From Gloeopeniophorella convolvens (taxonomy: Eukaryota; Basidiomycota; Agaricomycetes; Russulales): a stretch of DNA of 64,000 bases. Location: NCBI GenBank assembly GCA_022496205.1, contig WTXD01000047.1, forward strand, positions 1 through 64,000, read 5' to 3'. Position numbers and translations under genes: made by a program. Below, piece after piece: positions 21,726-32,021 of this stretch; position 1 is the stretch's first letter, and each line of letters starts with the position of its first letter. The notes beneath the pieces were generated by a model that saw nothing but the letters and a program-made list of their open reading frames with translations, searched no databases and was not told the origin of the DNA.

Positions 21726-24700
21726 ATGGCTGCTACTTTGTTAATCCCCGCGCAAGAAGTCGCGAATCGCGAGTTTGACTATATCGTCGTTGGTGCGCAC
21801 CTTCGTTCTGAATCCCCATACATCTACTGATCACGCGCATGTATACAGGTGGTGGAGTACGCATCTGCGTCGATCTCCATACTTGACTTACTGACGCGGC
21901 GACGTACAGACCGCAGGCCTCGTCGTCGCCTCGCGCCTCTCCGAGGACCCGTCCGTCTCCGTGCTTGTCCTTGAAGCCGGCCACGCGAACCTTGACGAGC
22001 CCTCCATCAGTGAGTCCTCATCTTTCTCCTCGTTCACAGAGCTCATGTGCACACGCAGCGATGTCCGGCACGTTCGGCAAGAACTTCTTCCAGCCCGACT
22101 TTGAGTGGGGCTTCTTGACTGTACGCTGCATCATCCTCGTCGCTACCCATCGGTGCTGATCTCGCGCGCGTGCGCTCAGGTACCGCAGGAACACAGCGGG
22201 AACATCCCGTTCTACTGGCCGCGGTGCGCACTACCCGTCTAACGCAGGCACAGTGCCGCGGAGGCTAACATGCACGCGTGCAGGGGCAAGGGCCTTGGCG
22301 GTTCGTCCGGGATCAACTTCTACGTCTTCACGCAGCCGCCTGCGTCCGACATCGACGGTGCGCGCCGCCCCGTCACATTGCCCGCTGAGTGCTGATCCCC
22401 GCCGCAGCGATCGAGAAGCTCGGCAACCCCGGCTGGAACTTTGACACGTACCTGAAGTACTCCAGGAAGAGCGAGCGCTTCACGCCTCCTAGCGCGCATG
22501 AGGCCGCCGCGGAGCGTCTGTACTTCGACCCGGCGCACCACGGCACGGACGGTGCGCGGGACTGCTAGTGTGCTGCGCGCAAGCGCTGGCTGATGCGCCG
22601 AACTAGGGCCGATCTCGACCACCTACCCGCTGCTGCGCTCGGGATGGGACACAATCTATCAGGACGTGCGTCGCGGCCCCCCGCTGCCCACACAGAGTGC
22701 TGACGCTGAGCGCAGACGCTTGGAAACTTGGGCCTGCCGCCACTTAAGGACGCAGTGAGTGCAAACGTTCTACACTAACGCAACCCACTGACGTACCCAG
22801 GTCCGGGGCGATGTGAGTGCTTACATGCGCACATGGTGCGGGCCAAGCTGACACTGCGCTGCGCACAGGGCAACGGCGCGTGGATGGCGACATGCTCCGT
22901 GAACCCCAAGACGAGCCGCCGCTCCTACTCCGTCGTACGTGCTCCGGCCCACTTCCACGCCAGCTTGCTCACGCACATCGCCGTAGGAATACCTCAACAA
23001 GGCGGGCGGGCGCCGGAACCTGCGCGTCGCCGTAGACGCGCCCGTCGCGCGCATCCTCTTCCACGACGGCAAGGGCGAGGCGGTCGCGTCGGGCGTTGAG
23101 TATATACATGACGGCAAGACGTACTCCGTGCGCGCGAAGCGGGAGGTCATCCTCAGCGCTGGGTGCGTGCCTCTCCCCCGCTTCGATGCAGTACGACGGC
23201 GGTGCTGAGCAGCCACGTGATCTGCAGTGCACTCAAGTCCCCGCAGGTGAGCGGTTGGCGTGCGTCCCGTGGTTGTGCGCAGCGGCTGATGCAGCAGCGC
23301 GCAGATCCTCGAGCTTTCTGGTGTCGGTGCGCCCGACGTGCTCAAGAACATTGGCGTCGCGCCGCGCGTGGTACTGCCCGCGGTCGGTGAGAACGTGCAG
23401 GACCACGTCTTTGCAGCGCTCGGCTTTGGTGCGCCTCCTTCCTTCCCTCCATTCTTCAGCCCCACCGTTGACGCACGCCGCAGAGCTCAAGGACCCCGAG
23501 AAATGGAACACGCTCGACCCGATCACGGACGAAGCGGTGCTGAAGGAGCAGCTGGAGCTCTAGTGCGTTCCCTCCCTCCCTGCTTAGCACTCCTGAATTG
23601 AACCTCCGTCCGCACGCAGCGCACACCAGCAGGGCCTCTTCCGCCTCTCCTTCACGGGCGTCGGCACCGGCTCGCTCACGCGCCTCTCGCCCACGGTGGG
23701 CCCCGCGCTGACCGCCGCGCAGCTCGCGCGCGTTCCCGCGTTGCAGGCGGCCGGCGGCCCGGAGCGCGCCGAGCAGTACGCGCTGCAGGCGGAGAAGCTG
23801 CGCGCGGACGTCGCGAGCCTCGAGATCGTCAGCATGCCGACGTTCCTCTCGCGCCCGAGTGCGTATAGCGCTCGTTTATTCCGTTGTGGTGTGCGTTGGG
23901 CTGGGCTGACGCGTGGGCTGGGCAGACCCGCCGGAGCCGGGGAAGAAGTACATGACGCTTGTGTCGATCGCGAACCATCCGTGGTCGCGCGGGACGATCG
24001 TACGTGCCCACTTGCTCCCTCCTCCGACCTCACCGCCGACGCCACCATGCAGCACGCCACGAGCGCGGACCCGCTCGCTGTGCCCGCGATGGACCCGCAC
24101 TACTACGAAGAGGACTTTGGTGCGCGCAGCCCCCTCGAACGACCTTCTTTCCCGGTTTCTCACAGGCGCCACGCACAGACCTGCAGAGCATGCTCGAGCT
24201 CGTCAAGTTCGTGCGCCGCCTCGGGAAGACCGCGCCCCTGGCCGACATCATCGGTGCGCCCGCGCCCGTGCCCGTGCCCACACTACCCGAGCTGACGCGG
24301 CGCCGCACAGCGCGCGAGCACAACCCCGGCCCGGAGGTGCAGGGCGACGAGGCGCTGCTCGCGTGGATCAAGGCGCAGACCAACTCGATCGCGCGTACGT
24401 GGTCCCTGCGCTCGCCTCGCTCTGCACGCGCGCGACTCTGACCGGATCGGGGTATATAATACTAGACACCTCCGGGACGTGCTCGATGCTCCCGCGCGAC
24501 AAGGGCGGCGTCGTCGACCCGCAGCTCAAGGTGCGTGCGCACGTGCGCGCCCTGCTATCGCACGGGGCTGGTGCTTATTTTGGTATTGCGCGGCGGCAGG
24601 TGTACGGCACGCGGAACGTGCGCGTCGTCGACCTGTCCGTCCTCCCGCTGCAGATCGGCGCGCCCACGCAGAGTGCGTCGCCCCCCGTTCTTATTCGCCG

Positions 24701-24846
24701 CCGGTGCTGACTTTAGGGCTCGCGTGGTATAGCGTATGTGTATGCGCTCGCGGAGCAGGGTGAGTGGTGTTTGTTGCGTGCGGTGTATGTTTGGCTGACG
24801 CGGGGTCCGATATGCAGCTGCGGATATCATCAAGGGCGTTATTTGA
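21726..24846 (+). CDS. GMC oxidoreductase (aryl-alcohol oxidase-like), 24 exons
   Basis: Exons: 21726-21792, 21849-21856, 21910-22009, 22059-22120, 22180-22223, 22284-22357, 22408-22551, 22607-22665, 22716-22754, 22801-22812, 22869-22934, 22987-23162, 23228-23246, 23305-23428, 23484-23562, 23620-23858, 23926-23999, 24053-24119, 24179-24253, 24311-24394, 24466-24530, 24600-24672, 24733-24759, 24818-24846; 601 aa. The Rossmann FDYIVVGGGTAGLVVASRL binds FAD. GKGLGGSSGINF and SAGALKSPQILELSGVG are the two GMC signatures, and HTSGTCSM (H538) is the catalytic histidine motif. About 43 residues later, where aryl-alcohol oxidases have a second catalytic His in an AHTQ-type motif, this protein reads GAPTQ (P581). 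No signal peptide is seen, so it is probably intracellular. The family oxidises primary alcohols with FAD, often producing H2O2. Activity is doubtful if P581 is real. Confidence 0.9.
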
Positions 24847-25428
24847 GGTGCGCCGCGGTGGCTCTGAGCGTCTGGTGCTCGGAAGCAAGTAAGTTTGTGG
24901 GATGTGAACCTCTCTGTCTTGTTGTAAACGTGCATCTTTCTGCGCTGTACTTGACACCAATTATGCACACCGAATCGGTCTTGTGTCTCCGTCGAGAAGC
25001 CAATGTCAAATCGGACACCCGTCTGCACTCCAGACAGCCGGATCGACACTCGTCCCAAGCAACGGCTACATCAGCGCGATGATACAGTACGAGTGCATAA
25101 GTATACAGTCTGCGCCACCACCGTCCCGCGCGCAAAGCAGAGATAGAACATGCTCTCCTTCAGGTTCTCATGCAGTCCGCCACCCCACGCGCGCAGGTAG
25201 GTAGTTATAATGGTCGCATCATCGGTCGTGCTTCAGGGATGTAGATAGCTGGCGTCGTGCTGATTGTGCGGTGACAATACACCAGATAAATTCATGTGTG
25301 CTGTCTTGGCCCCGATCCGGACCTTCCAACGCAGTCAACAGGGCCAGATAGTAGAGCCGTTCTCCTGACAGCATATATACAAACATACTAGGCATGATCG
25401 CCCACTAAATAAACACGCCCGCTGCGCC
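24847..25428. other. Convergent 3' intergenic region
   Basis: Lies between the 3' ends of the GMC and S28 peptidase genes. Nothing recognised. Confidence 0.6.
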
Positions 25429-27570
25429 TCAGTTCGCAGGCTTTTCCCAGTCCTCGAGCCACGCGCCGACAAACTCGACGATCTCCGCGTGGATCGTGCG
25501 GATCTCGCGCGGCTCCTGCGCGCCGTCGCGCAGCCCGTTCTCGTCCCAGTGGTGCACGCCGCCTGCAAGCGCGTCAGCCCCGGCACAAGTAAGATGAATG
25601 GGGGGCAGAGGGCAGGCGCACCGGGGATGACCTTGAACGGACGCAGGAGCGTGTCCGCGCGCTCGAGCGCGCCGCCGTACGTGCTGTGCGGCGTGTACGG
25701 GCGCCACGGGTCGACTGCCGCGCGCCATGGAACGCCATCAGCCACAACGCGCGCAGGAGGAGGAGCCGGGGAGGCGCGAGAAGCGGGGGATACGCACCCT
25801 CTCCGTCGACGAACGCGAGCCGGTCCGCGGCGATGTGGAAGTCGCCCAGCGCGTTGACGGCCGTCACGTTCGGCAGCGGCGGCACGGCAAAGTGCGCGCC
25901 GCGCGGGAAGGCCTGCACGCAGATCTTGTGCTCGTAGTCGATGTCGAGCAGGCGCGAGATGATCGCGGGCACGCCCCGCGGCGGTGCCGTCTGCGCGATG
26001 CGGGGCTCCGTTAGTGCGGGTGCGGGAGGGGGGAGGGGAACACGCACGGTCAGGTAGCCCCACTGCGTGCAGTACTGGAAGACCCAGAGGCGCCAGTCCT
26101 GCGAGAGGTCCGCGGCCTGGTACCGCGTGTCGTCACCCGTGCCGAAGCAGTCCTCGGCCGTCCAGCCCGAGTCGAGCGGGCACTGCACGACGACGTTCTG
26201 CGTGCGCGCCGCATCAGCCCGCGACCCACCCGCGCGCGCGCGCACGCACCTCGCGGATCCACTGGGCGTAGCTGAGCAGCGCGATGTTGACGGGGAGCCC
26301 GCCGGGCAGCGCAAGCGTGCGCTGCGTGTCCGCGAGCGTGGGCGTCGCGCCGTTCAGCGCCGCGCAGAACTCGTCGAAGCGCGTCGAGCCGACCGCGGGG
26401 TCCCAGTTCTTCGCCTGCCACGCGCCGAGCGGGTACTGCGTGCGTGCGTGCGTGCGCGCGCCGGTGAGCGCCCGTTCTGCGGAACTGGATGGGGGGGAGC
26501 GCACCTCGAGCACGGACACAAAGTCTTCGTCGGACTCGAGCCCCTCGAGCCCGAAGAGGCGCTTGAGCGGCGTGCGCAGGCGCGGGACCTTGAGGAGGGT
26601 GTCGACGGTGCTGATGGAGCTCACGAGGTTTGCGGAGCAGCGCGCGTCTGCTGCGCGTCGGATCACGTCCATGTATTCCCAGTTCGTCAGCGCGGCGTGC
26701 GTTACGGCTACGCATCATCACCGGGCGTCAGTGCGTGCGCAGGCGGGATGCGAAGGCGGGGCACACACCACTCGACGCGATCGCGCCGAAGACAATGTCG
26801 GGGTAGAGCACGCGCATATGCGCCGCCCGCGCGCCGGCATACGAGCCCTGGGTGTCGCGCTGTCAGCCACAACGCTGTCGGAGAGCAACGCAAGCGATTG
26901 GGACGTACACCATAGTATATCCAAGGTGTCCCGGGCGCAGTCAGGTCCTCGTCGATCCCGGCAAACTTGACGTTGCGCATGAACCTGGCCGAGTCCTCGA
27001 GCGCCTGCTCGTTGTTCAGCCAGCGCAGCGCGTCCGTCGAGAAGTTCTGCACGCCGACCGACTGGCCTGTGCCCCCACCAGTCAGCCCCCCGTCCAACCA
27101 GACGCAACGTGTCACGCACCGTAGTACCGGTGCTCCAGCACGACGCCGACGCCGCCGAGCTCCCGCGCGAGAATCTCAGCGATGCCGGTGTCGAGGAACG
27201 GCAGCCTATCTTCGCCGCTCGTTTCGCCGCCATCGATGACGATGACCGGCGCGCCCGGGCGCGGGCGGTAGTGCCGGGTGTTGGCCCAGAAACGCTGGCG
27301 GAACGTCGCAGTCGTGGTGTTGTGGAAGTGGTCGAGCGGCTGCTCGAAGTACTGCGTGTGGAAGTGCGGGCGAGCGGCGGCGGCGGCATCGCTGGCGGTA
27401 AAGGACTCCTGCTGCTGCACGTCTGCAGTAGGCGGAGAGAGGGGGTCCGCAGAGGACGCGAGGCGGGCAAGGCGCCAGAGGTTGACGCCTTGCGCGCCGC
27501 GGGGCGCGTCGCGCGCGCTGGCTGGTGCGAGCAGCAGCGCGAGGGCGAGCAGGCTGCTGCTAACCAACAT
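25429..27570 (-). CDS. Secreted S28 family serine carboxypeptidase
   Basis: Nine exons, 27570-27120, 27066-26909, 26847-26769, 26707-26505, 26435-26250, 26197-26048, 25990-25798, 25714-25622 and 25562-25429, give 548 aa. A clear signal peptide (MLVSSSLLALALLLAPASA) is followed by the S28 core. FEQPLDHFHN, FRQRFWAN, VIVIDGGE and VVLEHRYYGQSV come before the nucleophile motif YYGGSYAGA (S205). The acid is in DGEVDPW (D475) and the base in GVHHWDENG (H508 or H509). Members (lysosomal Pro-X carboxypeptidase, DPP2, fungal secreted forms) release residues next to proline at acidic pH. Length fits the family. The exon 2 donor at 26908 rather than 26910 keeps the catalytic GGSYAG in frame. It is convergent with the GMC gene; a TATA-like TATATAC lies near 27757-27763. 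Confidence 0.92.
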
Positions 27571-28078
27571 ATTGGGATGGCGACGGTGGTGGTGGTGCAG
27601 GTGAGAGCGCAGCAGCTCAATGGAAGCGCGTCCAAATCGCGCGCGCAGCGGTCCCGTTGTTGCTTTCACACGCACACGCACTTCACGGGGTGATGCTGAG
27701 TGACGGAACCGGACAGTCCGCAGAGCCGAGTTCTCTTGCAAGTGGGAAAGGCGCGTATATACACACCACGCAAGACGGGCCTGTGTATGATCTAGACTCA
27801 AGGTAAAGCAAGGGGTGGTGCTGCGGGACTACGATTAAGAAACCACAGTATCGCACTTCTCTCTTTGCAAAGCGAGCGTTGCTTGCTCCACTGGACCATC
27901 CGGAGATCGAACTTGGGTTGTATTTGTGGGTGGCCTGAGAACTGCGCATGTGGTCAGGGCAAAGTAACTGGAGGGCGAAGTAGTGCCATAAGCGAAGCCC
28001 AGGGGCACGTGCCCCACCCGCGGCCTGAACGAAATGCAAACTTGCACGCACGCCACGCCTTGTCACACACTATCTACT
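27571..28078. other. Upstream region of the S28 gene and of U6
   Basis: Holds the S28 promoter (minus) and the sequence upstream of the U6 gene (plus). I see no clear TATA at the usual -25/-30 position of U6. Confidence 0.5.
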
Positions 28079-28102
28079 GCTCCCTTCGGGGATGCATACG
28101 AA

Positions 28103-28133
<31 letters not shown>

Positions 28134-28200
28134 GGCCCCTGCACAAGGATGACACGCTGTTTCAGAGTGGTAGACCTACGGGTCTCAATATTTATTTTCC
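28079..28200 (+). ncRNA. U6: U6 spliceosomal snRNA
   Basis: The core is near-universal: AAATTGGAACGATACAGAGA, then AGATTAGCATGGCCCC and TGCACAAGGATGACACGC. It includes the ACAGAGA box that pairs with the 5' splice site and the catalytic AGC triad. A 5' stem with a UUCG loop (TCCC-TTCG-GGGA, 28081-28092) sits at the expected place, so the 5' end is probably at 28078-28081. After GACACGC a second hairpin, AGACC-TACG-GGTCT, is followed by T-runs (28194-28206) that can act as an RNA polymerase III terminator. The 3' end is therefore approximate. U6 is the catalytic RNA of the spliceosome. Confidence 0.88.
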
Positions 28201-28431
28201 TTTTTATCCCTCCCACAGGTCGTCGTACACGTAGACAGCTAGCCTACGGCCTCTACAACATATTTTAGTGCTCCGATCTGCGCGCTCGATATGTGCGATG
28301 TTGATGTATTTGTGAGAAATCGAGATGGAAGCCACAGACGCGTCAGTCTCACAGCGCTCGACGCGCGGCCTGCTCTTCCTCCCGTTACGCTTGCACCTCT
28401 CCCTCCTCTCCTCCCTCCTCGCTAACATCAC

Positions 28432-29559
28432 ATGGTATACACATGTCGCTGCGTTGTTGTTCCAATCGGCATAGTAGCTGACGAACCGATCTCGCTGTAT
28501 ACAGTTCCGCAACACCTACGACTCGGACAACACCGTCTTCTCGCCCCAGGGCCGGCTGCACCAAGTCGAGTATGCCCTCGAGGCCGTCAAGCAGGGCTCG
28601 GCCGCCGTCGGTCTGCGCTCCAAGACACATGCGATTCTTCTTGCCCTGAAGGTGCGCGCATCGTCTCGCCCGCACACCTTGCACAACTGAGACCTATCCC
28701 ACCCGCAGCGCTCGACGGGCGAGCTCGCGTCGTATCAGCAGAAGATGATCCGCATCGACGACCACGTCGGCATCGCGATCGCAGGTCTCACGTCGGATGC
28801 GCGCGTGCTGAGGTGCGCCGTCCCTCCCTTCTCCTCGCGATGAACGGGTCGGGCTGAGACCGGGCGCGCGTGCATGCAGCAACTTTATGCGACAGCAGGC
28901 GATGGCGTCCAAGATGATCTTCAACCGCCCCGTCCCCGTCAACCGCCTCGTCTCCACCATCGCCGACAGTGCGCCCCGTCCCCATGCCCCGTGCGCGCGC
29001 GCTGACGCATGTGCACAGAGGCGCAGGTGAACACGCAGGAGTACGGCCGGCGCCCGTACGGCGTCGGCTTCCTCGTCGTCGGGCTGGACCACACCGGCCC
29101 GCACCTGTACGAGTTCTCGCCGAGCGGGACGTCCTTCGAGTACTTCGCCGTGTCGATCGGCGCGCGCAGCCAGAGCGCCAAGACGTACCTCGAGAAGCAC
29201 TTCGAGTCCTTCGCCGACTGTGCGCGCCCCGCCCTCTAGTGTGCTTGTGTGTGCGATGTGCTGACGCAGGTGTGTGTGCAGGCACGCTGGAGGAGCTTAT
29301 CCGCCATGGGCTGCACGCGCTGCGCGAGACGCTGCAGCAGGACAAGGAGCTCACGCCCGCCAACACGTCGATCGGCATCGTGGGCCCGCGCGGCGCGCAC
29401 GAGGCGGACAGCGTCCCCGTCGAGTTCCGGATCCTCGAGGGCACGCCGATCGAGGTCTACCTCAGCACGATGCAGCCTAAGGACGTGCCCGCGCCTGCTG
29501 CCGCCGCCGCCGCTGCCCCTGCAACGGGCGGCGACGAGGACGTGCAGATGACCGAGTAG
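28432..29559 (+). CDS. PRE5: 20S proteasome subunit alpha (PRE5/PSMA1 type)
   Basis: Six exons, 28432-28434, 28505-28651, 28709-28812, 28880-28968, 29019-29219 and 29282-29559, give 273 aa. The first coding exon is the ATG alone; a 70-nt intron follows directly and [20 protein letters not shown] continues. The proteasome alpha signature ([20 protein letters not shown]) matches PSMA1/Pre5 rather than other alpha subunits. Further agreement comes from [42 protein letters not shown] and [19 protein letters not shown]. The tail is Ala-rich and acidic ([10 protein letters not shown]). Alpha subunits form the outer gated ring of the 20S core. The start is fixed by homology of the first residues and by the GTATAC donor at 28435. 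Confidence 0.95.
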
Positions 29560-29756
29560 CCCGCGCACAGTGTGTAAAATGTACCCCGCCGTTTTCTCCC
29601 CGCACAATCGAAGTAGCGATGGTGTGTATTGTAATATATAGCAAGCCAGTGCAGTGTGAGTGGTGATGATCAACCAAATCCAATGCGTCGAAACCCCAGA
29701 AGGCGCCCCCGCTCTCCCCAACGTCTCGCCCCTGCAAGCTGCTAAGCGTGCGCTCC

Positions 29757-31343
29757 TCAAGGCTTGGCCTTGCGCGCGAGGTACGCCTGGCGCCACGCGC
29801 GCGCGGCCGCGCCCGGGCGGCGCAGCGCAAGCGGGATGTGCAGCACGACGGTGAGCAGTGCAATCGCGCCCGCCTGGTGCATCGCGGCGAGCGACACGGG
29901 AACGAGGTACAGCAGCGTCGAGATGCCGAGCGCGGCCTGCACGTTCGCCATCGCGAACGCGAGCCCCGCGAAGCGCGCCGCCAGCGGCGGCAGCGGCGTG
30001 CGCCGCGCGGCGGCCCACAACGCGCCCGTCGCGACGTACGTCGTCGTCGCCAGCACGCGGTGGTCGAACTGCACCGTCGTCGGGTTCTCGAATAGGTTGC
30101 GCCAGAGCCCCGTGCTGCTGCCGTCGGGCGCGGTGGACGTGGCGTATGCGGGCGAGAACAGCTCGGCGGCGGGCGGCGCGAGGCGCCCGCCCATGAGCGG
30201 GAACTCGTTGTAGATGAGGCCTGCGTCGAGGCCCGCGACGAACGCACCTGCGCCGGAGCAGTCAGCACACCGGGCGGGGGGCAAGAGAGAGCGCGCGCGC
30301 GCACCGGAGAAGGCAGTGAGCAAGACGAGCGCGGCGACGGCGAGCGCCTGCCTGCGGAAGCGGCGCACGAGCGGGTTGCGCAGCACCTCGTCGACGGTGC
30401 GCCCGTCGGCGAGCCGGCTCCACGCGCCGCTGCGCGCGTAGCGCCAGTCCGCCTTGACCGCGAGCGCGCCCGCGAGCATGCCCGCGTAGAGCACCATCGC
30501 GGCGCCGAGGTGCGCCGCGAGGCGGTACTGCGACACACGCGGGACGGCGTCGCTCGCGGCGAACGCGGCGTCGTCGAGCCCGGACTGGACCATGTACCAC
30601 CCGAGCGCGCCCTGCGCGCCGAGCAGGCCGGCCATGCCGAGCAGCGGGAGGCGCAGCGCGCGCGCGAGGCGCCGCCGGACGGCGAAGTACGCGAGCGGGA
30701 GGACAAAGGCGAGCCCGATGGTGCGCCCGAGGAGGCGGTGGCCCCACTCCATGTGGTAGATCTGCTTGAAGTCATCGAGCGCCATGCGCGAGTTGAGCCT
30801 GCGGGCGCGGGCGCGTCAGCTGGCAAGCGCGCGCACGGACCGGGGCGCGACGCACAGACGGAACTCGGGCGTCGCCTTGTACTTGTCAAACTCGGCCTCC
30901 CAGTCGGCCTGCGAGAGCGGCGGGAGCACGCCGGTGATGGGCCGCCATTCGGTGATGCTCAGCCCGGACTCGGTGAGGCGCGTCACGCCGCCCACGACGA
31001 TGACGGCGAGCACGAGCGCGGCGGAGGTGAGCAGCCAGTTGCCCACGGCGGGCGGGGAGAGCACGGGGAGATCGGCGGCGGGGAGCGCGCCGTTCGAGGA
31101 GAAGAAGCGCGCATCGAGCGCGGGTTTGGGGGCGGCGCCTGGGGCGGGTTTGGAGAAGAACGCGTACAGCCGGACTTGGGGCGAGGTTGTGGGCCGTGCG
31201 CGCCACGAGAGCGAGGCCAGCGGGGTCTTCCCCGCATGGAGCTGGTGCAGGCTGCGGCTGCTGGCCAAGGCAACCCTAGGAGGTGGCAGAGTTGTGCGGC
31301 ATGGGGCAAGACGGAAGGTGCGCGCGAGCAGCCCTGGCAGCAT
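29757..31343 (-). CDS. COX15: Heme A synthase COX15, mitochondrial inner membrane
   Basis: Three exons, 31343-30856, 30798-30305 and 30247-29757, give 490 aa. A long Arg/Ser-rich presequence without acidic residues ([19 protein letters not shown]...) indicates mitochondrial import. It is followed by the first membrane helix and [18 protein letters not shown]. Heme-ligand histidines lie in [33 protein letters not shown] and [20 protein letters not shown] is a family hallmark. About eight membrane helices are evident. The enzyme hydroxylates heme O to heme A for cytochrome c oxidase. It is divergent from the mitochondrial BolA gene across 244 bp. Confidence 0.95.
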
Positions 31344-31587
31344 TATGGGCCTATGGCTACTGGCTGCAACGCAGGTTAGACAGCGTCAGGGTGGGGTAAA
31401 GCGATGAGAGACTTGCCGGTTGCACGCTACAATTATTTTTGAGGCGAACGGACGCACTCTGGACGCTGTCTCGGTCGACGACGGGTCCAAGACTCCGCGT
31501 CGAGACTCGGCCTCGGAACGGAAGACAGGCCACGTGGCCCTTCCGCCCCATCCGCTGACACACCCGCCCCTCGTCACTCGTCCACTC
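31344..31587. promoter_or_regulatory. Bidirectional promoter of COX15 and BolA
   Basis: Only 244 bp separates the two ATGs of divergently transcribed genes, both for mitochondrial metal/heme biogenesis, so they must share control DNA. I cannot name specific elements. Confidence 0.6.
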
Positions 31588-32021
31588 ATGTTCTCCTTCT
31601 CGGCCGTCGTCCGCAGGGCAGCTGCTCCTGCGCTCCGCACCGCGCGTCCCTACTCAGTCGCGGCACGCCCACGACCCTCGCCGCCTCTCGACGACGGCGA
31701 GCAGTCCATCTACGACAAGCTCTCGCAGCGCTTCCAGCCTTCCGAGCTCCTCGTCCAGGACGTATCTGGTGCGCACAGCCTGCAGCTTGACGTGACGTGT
31801 CTGCATCTCCTGCACAGGTGGCTGCGGCACGTTCTACGCTATTACCATCGCGAGCACTGCGTTCAAGGGCATCCCTGTGGTCAAGCAGCACCGTCTCGTG
31901 AACGACGCCCTCAAGAAGGAAATCCAAGGCATACATGGCCTGCAGGTACGCGGATACCCAATTACGACCCACACCTGCGGTAACTGAGGGCAATGCACAG
32001 CTCAAAACCATCCCGCAATGA
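31588..32021 (+). CDS. BOL3: Mitochondrial BolA-like protein (BOLA3/Bol3 type)
   Basis: Three exons, 31588-31768, 31818-31945 and 32001-32021, give 109 aa. An Arg/Ala-rich N-terminus (MFSFSAVVRRAAAPALRTAR) is a mitochondrial presequence. The BolA fold follows: IYDKLSQRFQPSELLVQDVSGGCGTFYAITI, then STAFKGIPVVKQHRLVNDAL and EIQGIHGLQLKTIP. The invariant histidine in KQHRLVN and the GGCG motif (Cys before the third strand) are as in BOLA3/Bol3. Those proteins work with mitochondrial glutaredoxin and Nfu1 to pass [4Fe-4S] clusters to lipoate synthase and other targets. The final exon has seven codons including the stop, but it completes the domain. Confidence 0.93.
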
